14,950 nt of DNA from AM-2324 sp042091035 (GCA_042091035.1 JBELIG010000063.1:1-14950); one strand, 5' to 3'; positions 7,471 to 14,903 are shown, numbered from the stretch's first letter. Numbers and translations are program-made. Notes: generated from the letters alone by a model not told the origin.

Positions 7471-8448
7471 ATGGAATTTTACAATAATATTCTTGAGACA
7501 ATCGGTAATACACCAATGATAAAATTAAACAAGGTAGTGAAAGATCTCCCTTGTACGGTGCTGCTAAAAAATGAGACCTTCAACCCAGGTCACTCCATCA
7601 AAGACAGGATGGCATTAAAAATGCTTGAGGATGCGGAAAACCGAGGTGATATACAACCAGGAGGAACGATAATAGAATGTACTTCTGGTAACACAGGAAT
7701 GGGACTTGCACTTGCGGCTACCATAAAGGGATACAAGTGTATTTTCACCTCTTCTGACAAACAATCAAAGGCAAAATTTGATATGCTTAGAGCATTTGGT
7801 GCAGAAGTAATTGTATGTCCTACAAATGTGGCACCAACTGACCCACAGTCCTACTACTCTGTTGCTGAAAAACTAAGCAAAGAAATTCCAAATTCATACT
7901 GGGTAAACCAATATGATAATCTATCGAATAGATTGGCGCATTACGAGTCAACAGGTCCTGAAATTTGGAAACAAACTGAAGGTAAGATAACTCATTTGGT
8001 TGTTGGTGTAGGTACAGGAGGATCCATCTCGGGAACTGGAAAATACCTCAGGGAGCAAAATGATAACGTCGAAATATTAGGTATTGATACCTATGGTTCT
8101 GTTTTTAAGAAATTTCACGAAACAGGGGAATTTGATGAGCAAGAAATCTACTCCTACATTACTGAAGGAATCGGAGAAGATATAATCCCTAAGAATGTAG
8201 ACTTTGGTGTGATTACGCACTTTGAAAAGGTAACAGACAAAGATGGTGCTTTAGCAGCTAGAGAGCTTGCCCGAGAAGAAGGCATGCTATTGGGTTATTC
8301 TGCGGGATCAGCCTTAGCTGGTCTAAGACAAATGAAAGATCGTTTAAAGCCATCCGATGTAGTTGTTCTGCTTATACATGATCATGGATCAAGGTATGTA
8401 GAAAAAATCTACAATGATGAATGGATGAAGAATCTAGGCTGGTTATAA
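7471..8448 (+). CDS. Cystathionine beta-synthase-type PLP enzyme lacking CBS domains
   Basis: This 325-residue fold-type II PLP enzyme should make cystathionine from serine and homocysteine, or cysteine from a serine derivative. Motifs are IGNTPMIKLN (11-20), NPGHSIKDRMA with the PLP lysine K44, the PLP-binding TSGNTG at 71-76, the phosphate loop GTGGS at 181-185, and GIDTYGSVFKKFHETG at 205-220. The stretch TEGIGEDIIPKNVDF (231-245) is characteristic of cystathionine beta-synthases rather than CysK/CysM. Those enzymes often carry a C-terminal pair of CBS domains, with a total near 450 residues. Here the protein ends just after the catalytic core (YNDEWMKNLGWL) and a terminator follows at once, so the short form looks genuine. 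Without a functional test the choice between cystathionine beta-synthase and cysteine synthase stays open. Confidence 0.9.
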   Translation: MEFYNNILETIGNTPMIKLNKVVKDLPCTVLLKNETFNPGHSIKDRMALKMLEDAENRGDIQPGGTIIECTSGNTGMGLALAATIKGYKCIFTSSDKQSKAKFDMLRAFGAEVIVCPTNVAPTDPQSYYSVAEKLSKEIPNSYWVNQYDNLSNRLAHYESTGPEIWKQTEGKITHLVVGVGTGGSISGTGKYLREQNDNVEILGIDTYGSVFKKFHETGEFDEQEIYSYITEGIGEDIIPKNVDFGVITHFEKVTDKDGALAARELAREEGMLLGYSAGSALAGLRQMKDRLKPSDVVVLLIHDHGSRYVEKIYNDEWMKNLGWL

Positions 8449-8453
8449 AAAAT

Positions 8454-8486
8454 AAAAAGCTCCATTGTTTTCCAATGGAGCTTTTT
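8454..8486. terminator. Bidirectional intrinsic terminator
   Basis: A perfect 14-bp stem, AAAAAGCTCCATTG (8454-8467) with CAATGGAGCTTTTT (8473-8486), closes a 5-nt loop. The outer A/T pairs give a U-run in both directions. It ends the LysM/cystathionine-synthase unit on the plus strand and the NlpC/P60-like gene on the minus strand, whose stop codon lies 2 bp away. Confidence 0.9.
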
Positions 8487-8488
8487 AT

Positions 8489-9340
8489 TTAAAACATTGT
8501 AATTTGCTGAGCTGACTTTCCAAAACCTCCAGAGGGCACAGAAAAATCTAGCGGTGTATCTTCCAAAAGAACCCGTCTAATGATTCTCAATTTGTGGCTG
8601 TATTTTTGATCTTCCTTATTGAAGATTCCGTAATGATCAAAATAATCTACACGCACTGTTCCATCTACGTGAATCACCTGTTTTCCAGGTAAGACAAGCC
8701 CAACATGAACGACTTTGCCTTTTCGCTTCTCGAATAAAGCTAGATCGCCCTCCTTTGCTTCCTCTACAAAGTCAATTCTATTTCCTAATTGCACCAAATC
8801 TTCAAAATTACGTTCTATAATAACACCTGCTGAGGCAAAGACCAATTGAACGAAAGAGGCTGGATCCATGCCTACGGGACTTCGGCCTCCCGGAAGTTGA
8901 GGAGCATGCAAAAACATTTTTGAAACCTTAGATGTCCATTCACCGCTAATTCTTTTAGCCCGCGTATCGATTGTGCGACCTGAAAATGTGTAGCGTTTGC
9001 CTGCTAAGGTAAACCCTAAGCCGTCGAATCCAGGAAGTCTTGCCCCAAAAGGAATATGAAAAGAAGTATTGGAGGAGAATAAAGGATGAAAAAGCTCTAC
9101 ACTAAATTGATTGGATTTTTTATAGGTATTAAAGTCATCCGCTGTAATTTCGATTATATGGTCTTCGAGGATCCAACCTAAGACAGAATCTGAATGGGTA
9201 AGTACACGGACCCACTTGTTATGTTTTCGATCGATGATAGTCATCACCTCTCCAAAAAGCACTTGAGACAGAAGCTCAGAACGCTCTTTAGAGGAACTTC
9301 TTAGCGAAGAAATGGCGGTATGGCAGACAGCGTAGGACAT
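8489..9340 (-). CDS. SH3/NlpC-P60-fold protein without the catalytic cysteine (probable pseudoenzyme)
   Basis: This 283-residue protein has an SH3-like N-terminal half (residues 1-65: ICH-type opening, LLSQVLFGE, KWVRVLTH, GWI) and a C-terminal NlpC/P60 domain (about 140-257). The family C40 peptidases cut peptidoglycan stem peptides. Landmarks align well: GGRSPVGMD (151-159), FVQLVF (163-168), VEEAKEGDLALFE (192-204), VVHVGLVL (210-217), VIHVDGTVRVD (222-232) and SHKLRIIRR (248-256). In active relatives the segment reads D-C-S-G-F. Here it is D-P-A-S-F (159-163), so the nucleophilic Cys is Pro160, confirmed at codon level (GGC ATG GAT CCA GCC TCT TTC). The WGG that usually precedes it is PGG. 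His212 and His224 remain. No signal peptide is visible, as in many relatives in this phylum. The gene is intact otherwise, with a terminator right after it, which argues against a recent pseudogene. A binding or regulatory role is inferred. Confidence 0.85.
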   Translation of the reverse strand: MSYAVCHTAISSLRSSSKERSELLSQVLFGEVMTIIDRKHNKWVRVLTHSDSVLGWILEDHIIEITADDFNTYKKSNQFSVELFHPLFSSNTSFHIPFGARLPGFDGLGFTLAGKRYTFSGRTIDTRAKRISGEWTSKVSKMFLHAPQLPGGRSPVGMDPASFVQLVFASAGVIIERNFEDLVQLGNRIDFVEEAKEGDLALFEKRKGKVVHVGLVLPGKQVIHVDGTVRVDYFDHYGIFNKEDQKYSHKLRIIRRVLLEDTPLDFSVPSGGFGKSAQQITMF

Positions 9341-9528
9341 AGTTTTGTTTAATGATTATTGGCGTTGTTACTATTATACAAAAAATCAATAGAAATAATT
9401 CTATGCTGGATCAATGAATTGCTTTTTTAATCAAGACTAATTTACCTATTATTGCAATAAAGAATGAGAAATACATAATAAACATAGTTTAAAGGTGTTT
9501 TTCTTCATGTAGAAAACATATTAATGCA

Positions 9529-10575
9529 ATGAAAAATTTTACCAACCTGATTCTTTTAGTACTTGTTTGTACCACACTACAAACCAGTCTTGCACAGGAT
9601 GCTACTTTCACACAAGCCTTTGCGGCACCTCTTACTTTGAATCCTGCACTTTCAGGTTCTTTTGATGGTAAATTAAGATTGACATCTGTCTACCACAACC
9701 AATGGGCAGATCAGCTTGATAACCCAATCAGCTCATATGCTGCATCTATGGATCTTAGGTTCCCTCTGGGAAGATTTAAGGCAAACAAACAAAACGCACT
9801 AGGATTTGGATTACTTGTGCTTACGGATAGAACTCCAGGAGTTCGAATGAATTCAAATATGCTTAATGTTGGTGGAGCTTTTCATAAAAGTCTGAACCTT
9901 AAAAACACACAATTTTTAAGTGTAGGAATTCAATTTGGAGTACTCCAAAGAAGCATGAGTTATCAGACAATATATTTCCCAGATCAATTCAATGGTACAG
10001 ATGGTTATAATCAAATATCAGCAGAAGATCTACCTGAAAATAATTTTGCGGTAGGTGACTTTAGTGCAGGTATTGTATACCAGGCTAGCAATAAAAACAA
10101 TCTTGGATTTTATACAGGCATTTCATTCCATCATATAAACAATCCGAATAGTTCATTCTACAGGTCAGAACAATTTGGAAATGTGGTCCTTAGCCTTCCT
10201 ACAAGATACGGCGCATTCATAGCAGCAAGATTGCCCTTTGGAAATGTAGTACAAATGCTACCAAGACTAAATCTTGGCTATCAAAACAATAGACTTGATG
10301 CCAACATGGGGACAACGTTTAGATTTATCATTGATAAATACAATGGAACAGCTCTACACATTGGATCCTGGCTTCAGGCTGACTTTGACCAAGAATCAAA
10401 CCCTGAATTCAACTATTTAGTTGGAATGCTAGGTATTGAATATTCAAACGTGTTATTTGGATTCAGTAGAGATTTTTCCTTACAACCAATAAATATAGTT
10501 CGTAAAACCTGGGAAGTTTCAGTAGCCTATTTAGGAAACTACGATGATGAACTGGTCTTATGTCCAAAATTTTAA
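9529..10575 (+). CDS. PorP/SprF family type IX secretion outer-membrane protein
   Basis: This 348-residue protein has a signal peptide (MKNFTNLILLVLVCTTLQTS then LAQ, cleavage near residue 22). It then shows the family opening DATFTQAFAAPLTLNPALSG (24-43) and YHNQW (55-59), repeated amphipathic beta strands, and the C-terminal LGNYDDELVLCPKF typical of PorP/SprF proteins. PorP and SprF are beta-barrel partners of the type IX secretion system; paralogues often anchor single surface proteins, such as SprB-like adhesins. No large adhesin or other type IX component lies beside it, so this is an orphan copy whose partner is unknown. It is monocistronic: a 188-bp gap precedes it and a terminator follows it. 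The upstream gap has no clear TANNTTTG match. An ATG at 9524 is followed at once by a stop, so 9529 is the start. Confidence 0.92.
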   Translation: MKNFTNLILLVLVCTTLQTSLAQDATFTQAFAAPLTLNPALSGSFDGKLRLTSVYHNQWADQLDNPISSYAASMDLRFPLGRFKANKQNALGFGLLVLTDRTPGVRMNSNMLNVGGAFHKSLNLKNTQFLSVGIQFGVLQRSMSYQTIYFPDQFNGTDGYNQISAEDLPENNFAVGDFSAGIVYQASNKNNLGFYTGISFHHINNPNSSFYRSEQFGNVVLSLPTRYGAFIAARLPFGNVVQMLPRLNLGYQNNRLDANMGTTFRFIIDKYNGTALHIGSWLQADFDQESNPEFNYLVGMLGIEYSNVLFGFSRDFSLQPINIVRKTWEVSVAYLGNYDDELVLCPKF

Positions 10576-10581
10576 AAAAAA

Positions 10582-10609
10582 AGGCTTCCAAATGGAAGCC
10601 TATTTTTTT
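10582..10609. terminator. Bidirectional intrinsic terminator
   Basis: An 8-bp stem, AGGCTTCC (10582-10589) with GGAAGCCT (10594-10601), closes a 4-nt loop. A T-run follows at 10603-10609 and an A-run precedes it, giving a U-tail for either strand. It ends the PorP/SprF gene, whose stop is at 10573-10575, and its right arm overlaps the stop codon of ribBA on the minus strand. Confidence 0.85.
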
Positions 10610-11730
10610 AGAGGTATATTCTCTACAATTTCTAAACCATAACCAATCAGTCCGATTCGCTTGGTAGGTTTTGAAGTAATCAATTTCAATTTAGTTAGGT
10701 TTAGATCATTCAAGATCTGAGCACCTATACCATAATCTCTATCATCCATCGAGAAACTCAGTTTAGGCTTCTCTCCTTTTTCTTTAGAGTCTTTGATTTG
10801 ATTTAGTAGATAAACCAAGTCACGATCTTTTTCGTGCTGATTCATAATCAAAACAATACCCTTACCTTCTTTTTCTATCAGCTTAAGTGCACCATCTAGA
10901 ACCTCTCCCTGAGAAGTTAGTAAATCAGAAAGTGGAGCTGCATAATGATTAGCCCTATGCACACGCACTAAAACAGGCTCGTCTTTTGTCCAATTTCCTT
11001 TCTTGATCGCTAAATGTGTTTCTCCTGAAGTCTTCTGCTTAAATGCAACTAATTCCAGTGGTCCATAAAAGGAATCAATATTAACAGACACTTCTCTCTG
11101 AACTAAACGTTCTTTAGACATCCGGTATTCGACAAGATCTTTAATCGTAATCAGCTTCATATCGAACTTCTTAGCGATACTTGCAAGATCCGGCATTCTT
11201 GCCATTGTTCCATCTTCATTCAAGATCTCAACAAGCACACCTGCAGGATAGAATCCAGCCAAACGCGCTAGATCGATAGCTGCTTCAGTATGACCTGTTC
11301 GTCTAAGTACTCCACCAGTCTTTGCAATCAAAGGAAATATGTGTCCTGGTCTAGCAAAATCCTCTGCTTTTGTATTTGGATCAACCATGGCACGTATACC
11401 TGTTGAACGATCATAAGCAGAAATACCAGTTGTACAACCTTGACCAATAAGATCGATTGAAACTGTGAATGCAGTTTCATGCAATGCTGTATTAGAAGAA
11501 ACCATCATGTCAAGTTTCAATTCTTTGGCTCTTCGCTCATCAATTGGAGTACAGATCAATCCACGACCATGTGTAGCCATGAAATTGATTGTTTCCGATG
11601 TAATAGATTCAGCTGCACAGATAAAATCACCTTCATTTTCTCGGTCTTCATCATCAACAACTATTACGATTTTACCCAATCGAATATCTTCGATTGCTTC
11701 TTCAATTGTGTTTAATTTAAAATCTCCCAT
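10600..11730 (-). CDS. ribBA: 3,4-dihydroxy-2-butanone-4-phosphate synthase with a degenerate GTP cyclohydrolase II domain
   Basis: This 376-residue cytoplasmic protein has two parts. The RibB half (1-205) is intact, with VDDEDRENEGD (25-35), THGRGLICTP (53-62), TTGISAYDR (100-108), RPGHIFPL (127-134) and RRTGHTEA (143-150). It should turn ribulose 5-phosphate into the four-carbon precursor of riboflavin. The RibA half (about 210-376) keeps its frame (VLVRVH, DYGIGAQILNDL, GLIGYGLEIVE). The zinc cysteines of the usual SECLTGD and RCDCG segments are absent (VHRANHYAAPLSDLL, 257-271), and the catalytic RQEGRGIGL is replaced by MNQHEKDRDL. This half therefore cannot work as GTP cyclohydrolase II, and a separate RibA is expected elsewhere. 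Such RibB-only proteins with a decayed RibA domain occur in other Bacteroidota. The gene follows the GT2 gene after 6 bp, so it is the last gene of that unit. No FMN riboswitch is seen. Confidence 0.93.
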   Translation of the reverse strand: MGDFKLNTIEEAIEDIRLGKIVIVVDDEDRENEGDFICAAESITSETINFMATHGRGLICTPIDERRAKELKLDMMVSSNTALHETAFTVSIDLIGQGCTTGISAYDRSTGIRAMVDPNTKAEDFARPGHIFPLIAKTGGVLRRTGHTEAAIDLARLAGFYPAGVLVEILNEDGTMARMPDLASIAKKFDMKLITIKDLVEYRMSKERLVQREVSVNIDSFYGPLELVAFKQKTSGETHLAIKKGNWTKDEPVLVRVHRANHYAAPLSDLLTSQGEVLDGALKLIEKEGKGIVLIMNQHEKDRDLVYLLNQIKDSKEKGEKPKLSFSMDDRDYGIGAQILNDLNLTKLKLITSKPTKRIGLIGYGLEIVENIPLKK

Positions 11731-11736
11731 TATTAT

Positions 11737-12945
11737 TTATTTACGCTTGGGTGGATCCCATGCTCCTGATTTTATACCATTTAAAAACCTTACAAATCCT
11801 TTCAAAAAAGCTATGTTCACAACTACAAAATATCGGATAAACCTTAGATATCTGTTATTTAGTCCTAAACCTTCCAGGTAGTAATCAAATAAAGGAATGA
11901 CTACCAGGAAGACTATTGAAATCAAGAACAAAGAAAAATAAAATAGGTTTCCTAAAGCGCCCAAAGTTAATGAAAACAATAAACTTAAAAGGATAAAAAA
12001 TGGTCCAAACCACCTTAATACTTTGTGTGATAAATAATTAAACGCCAAAGTATTAAATGGAGGCCAAAGTACAGCCCTAAAGGTCAAAAAGTTTTGATAA
12101 TTTCCAGCAGCAATTCTAGACTTTCGTTTATATTCTTCTAAGATATCACTACTATTAGACTCCTCACAAATAGCTGAAAGATCATTGATACAAAGACCAC
12201 CGGCTTTAAAAACTTCCATTGCTATAAAGAAATCGTCCACTAAATAATTCGACGGTACAGGTTTAAAAAAACTAGATCGGAGCATGTAGCATCCTCCAAA
12301 AGGTCCGATCATATATCCTCCATCCTTACTTTCCCATTGTTTAAGTTTCGCCTCTAAAGAGATGTATTCAGTTTCTTGAATACCAATACCTTCTTTATCT
12401 TTATTTGTGTTTGAAATAAAAGAATCGACCAAGCCCACTGTTGCATCATCAAAATTAGCCTCTAATTTGTTTAGTACGTCAGCTCTTAGAAGAACACTAG
12501 CATCTGTAATGAGCAGAAGGTGTTCATCAGACTGACCAAAGGAGTCGATCGACTTGGATACCAATTCATTTAGAACGGAGGGTTTTCCTCTTCGAGCCTC
12601 AAAAGGAAAGAAATGCCAATTTGATGCTTCTAAAGCAGGATATTGATTAATTAAGTCATTGGTATTATCAAAAGATCCGTCAGATCCTATGTAGAAATTG
12701 ATCTGTTCTTTGGGATATTCAAGTTCAAAAAGGTTATCTAATTTATCTAGGATACATGCCTCTTCATTAAATGCAGAAAGAATAACAGAAATTCTTCTTT
12801 TTGATTTCACTGGATAGTTCTTCTCTACTTCTGGCTTAGATTTTTCCAATTGTTTGAATCTTAACCACCGATAGAGAGGATAAATAAAATAACTATGCAC
12901 TAAAGCAAAAACTGATACCCAATAAAATATGGTTATTAACTTCAT
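11737..12945 (-). CDS. Membrane glycosyltransferase, family GT2
   Basis: This 402-residue processive-type or membrane-bound GT-A enzyme has a membrane segment at residues 3-24, a cytoplasmic catalytic domain and two or three hydrophobic segments at about 312-375. Catalytic landmarks are ILSAFNEE (55-62), GSDGSFDNT (87-95), the DxD-like TDAS (147-150), GPFGGCYMLR (214-223), VDDFFIAM (236-243) and RKSRIAAGNYQN (274-285), the last matching the acceptor-site end of the domain. It should transfer a sugar from a nucleotide donor to a lipid or growing glycan at the inner membrane; donor and acceptor cannot be told. It lies 7 bp after the GT4 gene and 6 bp before ribBA, so all three are probably one transcript. 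The ATG at 12945 gives the membrane segment at the N-terminus as expected. Confidence 0.88.
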   Translation of the reverse strand: MKLITIFYWVSVFALVHSYFIYPLYRWLRFKQLEKSKPEVEKNYPVKSKRRISVILSAFNEEACILDKLDNLFELEYPKEQINFYIGSDGSFDNTNDLINQYPALEASNWHFFPFEARRGKPSVLNELVSKSIDSFGQSDEHLLLITDASVLLRADVLNKLEANFDDATVGLVDSFISNTNKDKEGIGIQETEYISLEAKLKQWESKDGGYMIGPFGGCYMLRSSFFKPVPSNYLVDDFFIAMEVFKAGGLCINDLSAICEESNSSDILEEYKRKSRIAAGNYQNFLTFRAVLWPPFNTLAFNYLSHKVLRWFGPFFILLSLLFSLTLGALGNLFYFSLFLISIVFLVVIPLFDYYLEGLGLNNRYLRFIRYFVVVNIAFLKGFVRFLNGIKSGAWDPPKRK

Positions 12946-12952
12946 GCTGATT

Positions 12953-14158
12953 TTACTTCGTAATGCTATCCTTATAGATATTGAAAAGCTCTGCTCCTAC
13001 TTTAATGTGATCGTAAGCTTCCAAAACAAATGCTTTGGCAATTCGACCATGTGATTTAACCTCTCCATTTTGTTTAGTGAGTTGATTCAGATGATTTATA
13101 AAATCAGTTGGCTCATCAGCAACATAGACTGCCTTTAGATCCTTTACATCAATACCTTCTAAACCAACTTTTGTTGTTACTATATTTCTTCCCAAGGAAA
13201 GTGCTTCCAAAATTTTTGCTCGCATTCCACTTCCAGAAAGCAACGGAACTATCATTACTTCATTCTCAGTAGTAAAGGATTCAGCAGAGTCAACTTCACC
13301 ATGAATAACTGTCCCCGGCCAATTAGACTGCTTTATCCAATCTGGAGTATTCCTTCCTGCAATATTGAAGGTAAAAGTTGGATTAACTTTTACAAATGGT
13401 TTCCAAATCTTTTCCATAAACCATGTCAAACCCTCTTGGTTAGGAACCCAATCAAGGCTACCTATAAAACCAAATGAAATATGATCTTTATAATTATCCT
13501 CAAGTAGATCTGAATTAGATGATTTTATCCCAATAGGCATTACGTGTGCAATTCCTTTATATCCTAATTCCATAAAATTAGACATATCTTTTGCCGAAAT
13601 GGGAAGCAGTAGATCTACCTTATTGATCACGGAGCGCTCAAAACGCTTAAGTTTTTTGTTTAAATAACTTAGATAAGATGACTTGATAGGATTTTTCTCA
13701 TTCCGTATGACTCTATCCCAAATTTCATGTTCAATATTATGTGCTCTTAAGACCAGCTTTGCATCACTATATTTCCGAATGGTATCAATATATGCACAAA
13801 GATAAATCGTTTCTAACTGAATGACATCATATTTTTTTGAGCGAAGCATTTGAATGAGTTCTTCTTCGAATTCGTTAGATACGAATCGAGAAATATGGTA
13901 GCTATCAGCAGAGAAAAGATTTAGAAAAGCATCTTTTACTTTAATCCTATTATCTACTGACACCAATTTTAAAGAATTAAATGGGTGCCCGTCAAGAAGT
14001 GAAGGATCAACTTTTGAGAAATGTTTACTTGTATTCATAGCCAATAGATCAAGCGAAGCCCCTTTTGCATGAAGACCATCACATAGCACATCTATTGCTA
14101 TAGATTCTCCATCCATTTTTGGGTAAGGCATTTTTTTGGCTAAAACAAGTATATTCAT
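12953..14158 (-). CDS. Glycosyltransferase, GT4 type (GT-B fold)
   Basis: This 401-residue soluble or membrane-associated enzyme has the two-domain GT-B layout. The N-terminal half starts MNILVLAKKMPYPKMDGESI, which is the glycine-containing donor-loop region, and holds DVIQLE (111-116) and LRAHNIEHEIWDR (137-149). The C-terminal half has FGFIGSLDWVPNQEG (229-243), FNIAGR (264-269), MIVPLLSGSGMRAKILEAL (302-320, the E-rich nucleotide-sugar binding loop) and KVGLEGI (330-336). Relatives transfer sugars in surface polysaccharide or glycoprotein synthesis. It is the first gene of the run with the GT2 gene and ribBA. There is no clean promoter match; a TATTTTTG (14200-14193, minus) fits the -7 element but its TTTG partner is only 13 bp away. 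Donor and acceptor are unknown. Confidence 0.87.
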   Translation of the reverse strand: MNILVLAKKMPYPKMDGESIAIDVLCDGLHAKGASLDLLAMNTSKHFSKVDPSLLDGHPFNSLKLVSVDNRIKVKDAFLNLFSADSYHISRFVSNEFEEELIQMLRSKKYDVIQLETIYLCAYIDTIRKYSDAKLVLRAHNIEHEIWDRVIRNEKNPIKSSYLSYLNKKLKRFERSVINKVDLLLPISAKDMSNFMELGYKGIAHVMPIGIKSSNSDLLEDNYKDHISFGFIGSLDWVPNQEGLTWFMEKIWKPFVKVNPTFTFNIAGRNTPDWIKQSNWPGTVIHGEVDSAESFTTENEVMIVPLLSGSGMRAKILEALSLGRNIVTTKVGLEGIDVKDLKAVYVADEPTDFINHLNQLTKQNGEVKSHGRIAKAFVLEAYDHIKVGAELFNIYKDSITK

Positions 14159-14192
14159 AACTTAATTTAAATTCAACGCAAATTGTGGTAGG

Positions 14193-14217
14193 CAAAAATA
14201 AGGTAATTATGCGCAAA
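14193..14217 (-). promoter_or_regulatory. Possible weak promoter for the GT4-GT2-ribBA unit
   Basis: On the minus strand TATTTTTG (14200-14193) fits the TANNTTTG -7 element. A TTTG (14217-14214) lies upstream, but the 13-bp spacing is shorter than the usual 17-23. This is the only candidate in the 112-bp divergent gap, so it is listed at low confidence. Confidence 0.3.
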
Positions 14218-14270
14218 AGAAAATTGAATCGACCTTATTCTGTTTAACTACAAGTAATAAGTCAAATATT

Positions 14271-14639
14271 ATGGAAACCTTTAAAAAACATCTTGATAAT
14301 CTTAGATATTTTGAAGCTGAAGACAAGACTATACTTACCGAAGTATTTCATCCAAAGAACGATACGGGAATAGAAATTCCATTCAGTTTAGCTTACGCAA
14401 GTATAAAACCTGGTAACAGCAGTCTGCCACATACACTAAAGCAGAAAGAAATGTATCTATTCACAAAAGGGAAAGGAGAAATTTCTATTGCAGGTGAAAC
14501 TCATCATATATCTAAGGGATCCTGTATACTTGTACCGGGTGGTGCTCTACAAAGTGTAGAAAATAACGGAACAGAGGATTTAGAATTCTATTGTATAGTA
14601 AGCCCCCCTTGGACTGCTGCAGATGAAATTATTTCTTAG
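14271..14639 (+). CDS. Small cupin-domain protein
   Basis: This 122-residue cytoplasmic protein is a single cupin barrel. Conserved features are IKPGNSSLPHTLKQKEMYLF (45-64), GKGEISIAGETHHISKGSCI (67-86), VPGGALQSVENNG (88-100) and LEFYCIVSPPW (104-114). Of the usual metal ligands, His54 and Glu60 are present. The second His of HxH is not obvious, and the motif-2 His is Gln94, a form seen in one cupin subfamily of bacteria and archaea. Metal binding and any enzymatic activity are therefore uncertain. No substrate can be assigned. It is divergent from the GT4 gene, and its 3' end overlaps the DUF5522 gene on the opposite strand by 11 bp. Confidence 0.82.
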   Translation: METFKKHLDNLRYFEAEDKTILTEVFHPKNDTGIEIPFSLAYASIKPGNSSLPHTLKQKEMYLFTKGKGEISIAGETHHISKGSCILVPGGALQSVENNGTEDLEFYCIVSPPWTAADEIIS

Positions 14640-14814
14640 GCACCTTTTCGGAGGACTTTTTAGGGGAAGTACTAGACGACTTCGGATAAGGGCAATGCCT
14701 ACAAGAATTGTTGCAACAATAGCCTTTTTCCAGGTGATAAACTTCCGTAAATACCATCAGCCCATCTTCCATATAAAAATGCTCAGATCTTAATTTTATT
14801 TGTTTCTTTGCCAT
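14629..14814 (-). CDS. DUF5522 family small cysteine-rich protein
   Basis: This 61-residue protein has the DUF5522 signature: HFYMEDGLMVFTEVYHLEKG (12-31) followed by GYCCNNSCRHCPY (31-43). It has four cysteines (33, 34, 38, 41) and nearby His40, which could bind zinc or another metal. The C-terminal 18 residues are a Ser/Lys/Pro-rich tail. The family is widespread in Bacteroidota and other bacteria and has no established function. The gene overlaps the cupin gene tail to tail by 11 bp, and 89 bp separate its start from the next gene. The frame is short, but the family match makes it a real gene. Confidence 0.85.
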   Translation of the reverse strand: MAKKQIKLRSEHFYMEDGLMVFTEVYHLEKGYCCNNSCRHCPYPKSSSTSPKKSSEKVPKK

Positions 14815-14835
14815 AACTATTCACAAAATTCAACT

Positions 14836-14869
14836 TTTGCATTAAAAATTCAATGCATTCCTATATTTT
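14836..14869 (+). promoter_or_regulatory. Possible promoter for the exported-protein gene at the right edge
   Basis: TTTG (14836-14839) is followed after 22 bp by TATATTTT (14862-14869), seven of eight matches to TANNTTTG. Both the spacing and the last base are imperfect. Position upstream of the start at 14904 is reasonable. Confidence 0.35.
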
Positions 14870-14903
14870 AACGCAAATAAATTATCATTTAAATCTTCAA
14901 AAC

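Noticed and set aside
9341..9528. Possible small gene, RNA or promoter in the 188-bp gap before the PorP/SprF gene
   Set aside because: No open frame, no convincing hairpin and no good TANNTTTG match on either strand; the region is simply AT-rich.
11465..11881. A 138-codon open frame on the plus strand across ribBA and the GT2 gene
   Set aside because: It is antisense to intact, motif-rich RibB and GT2 coding sequence and spans two genes, so it is a shadow.
10600..14158. A complete surface-polysaccharide gene cluster
   Set aside because: Only two glycosyltransferases are present, and the flippase is about 9 kb away in a different unit; no polymerase, chain-length or sugar-nucleotide genes accompany them.
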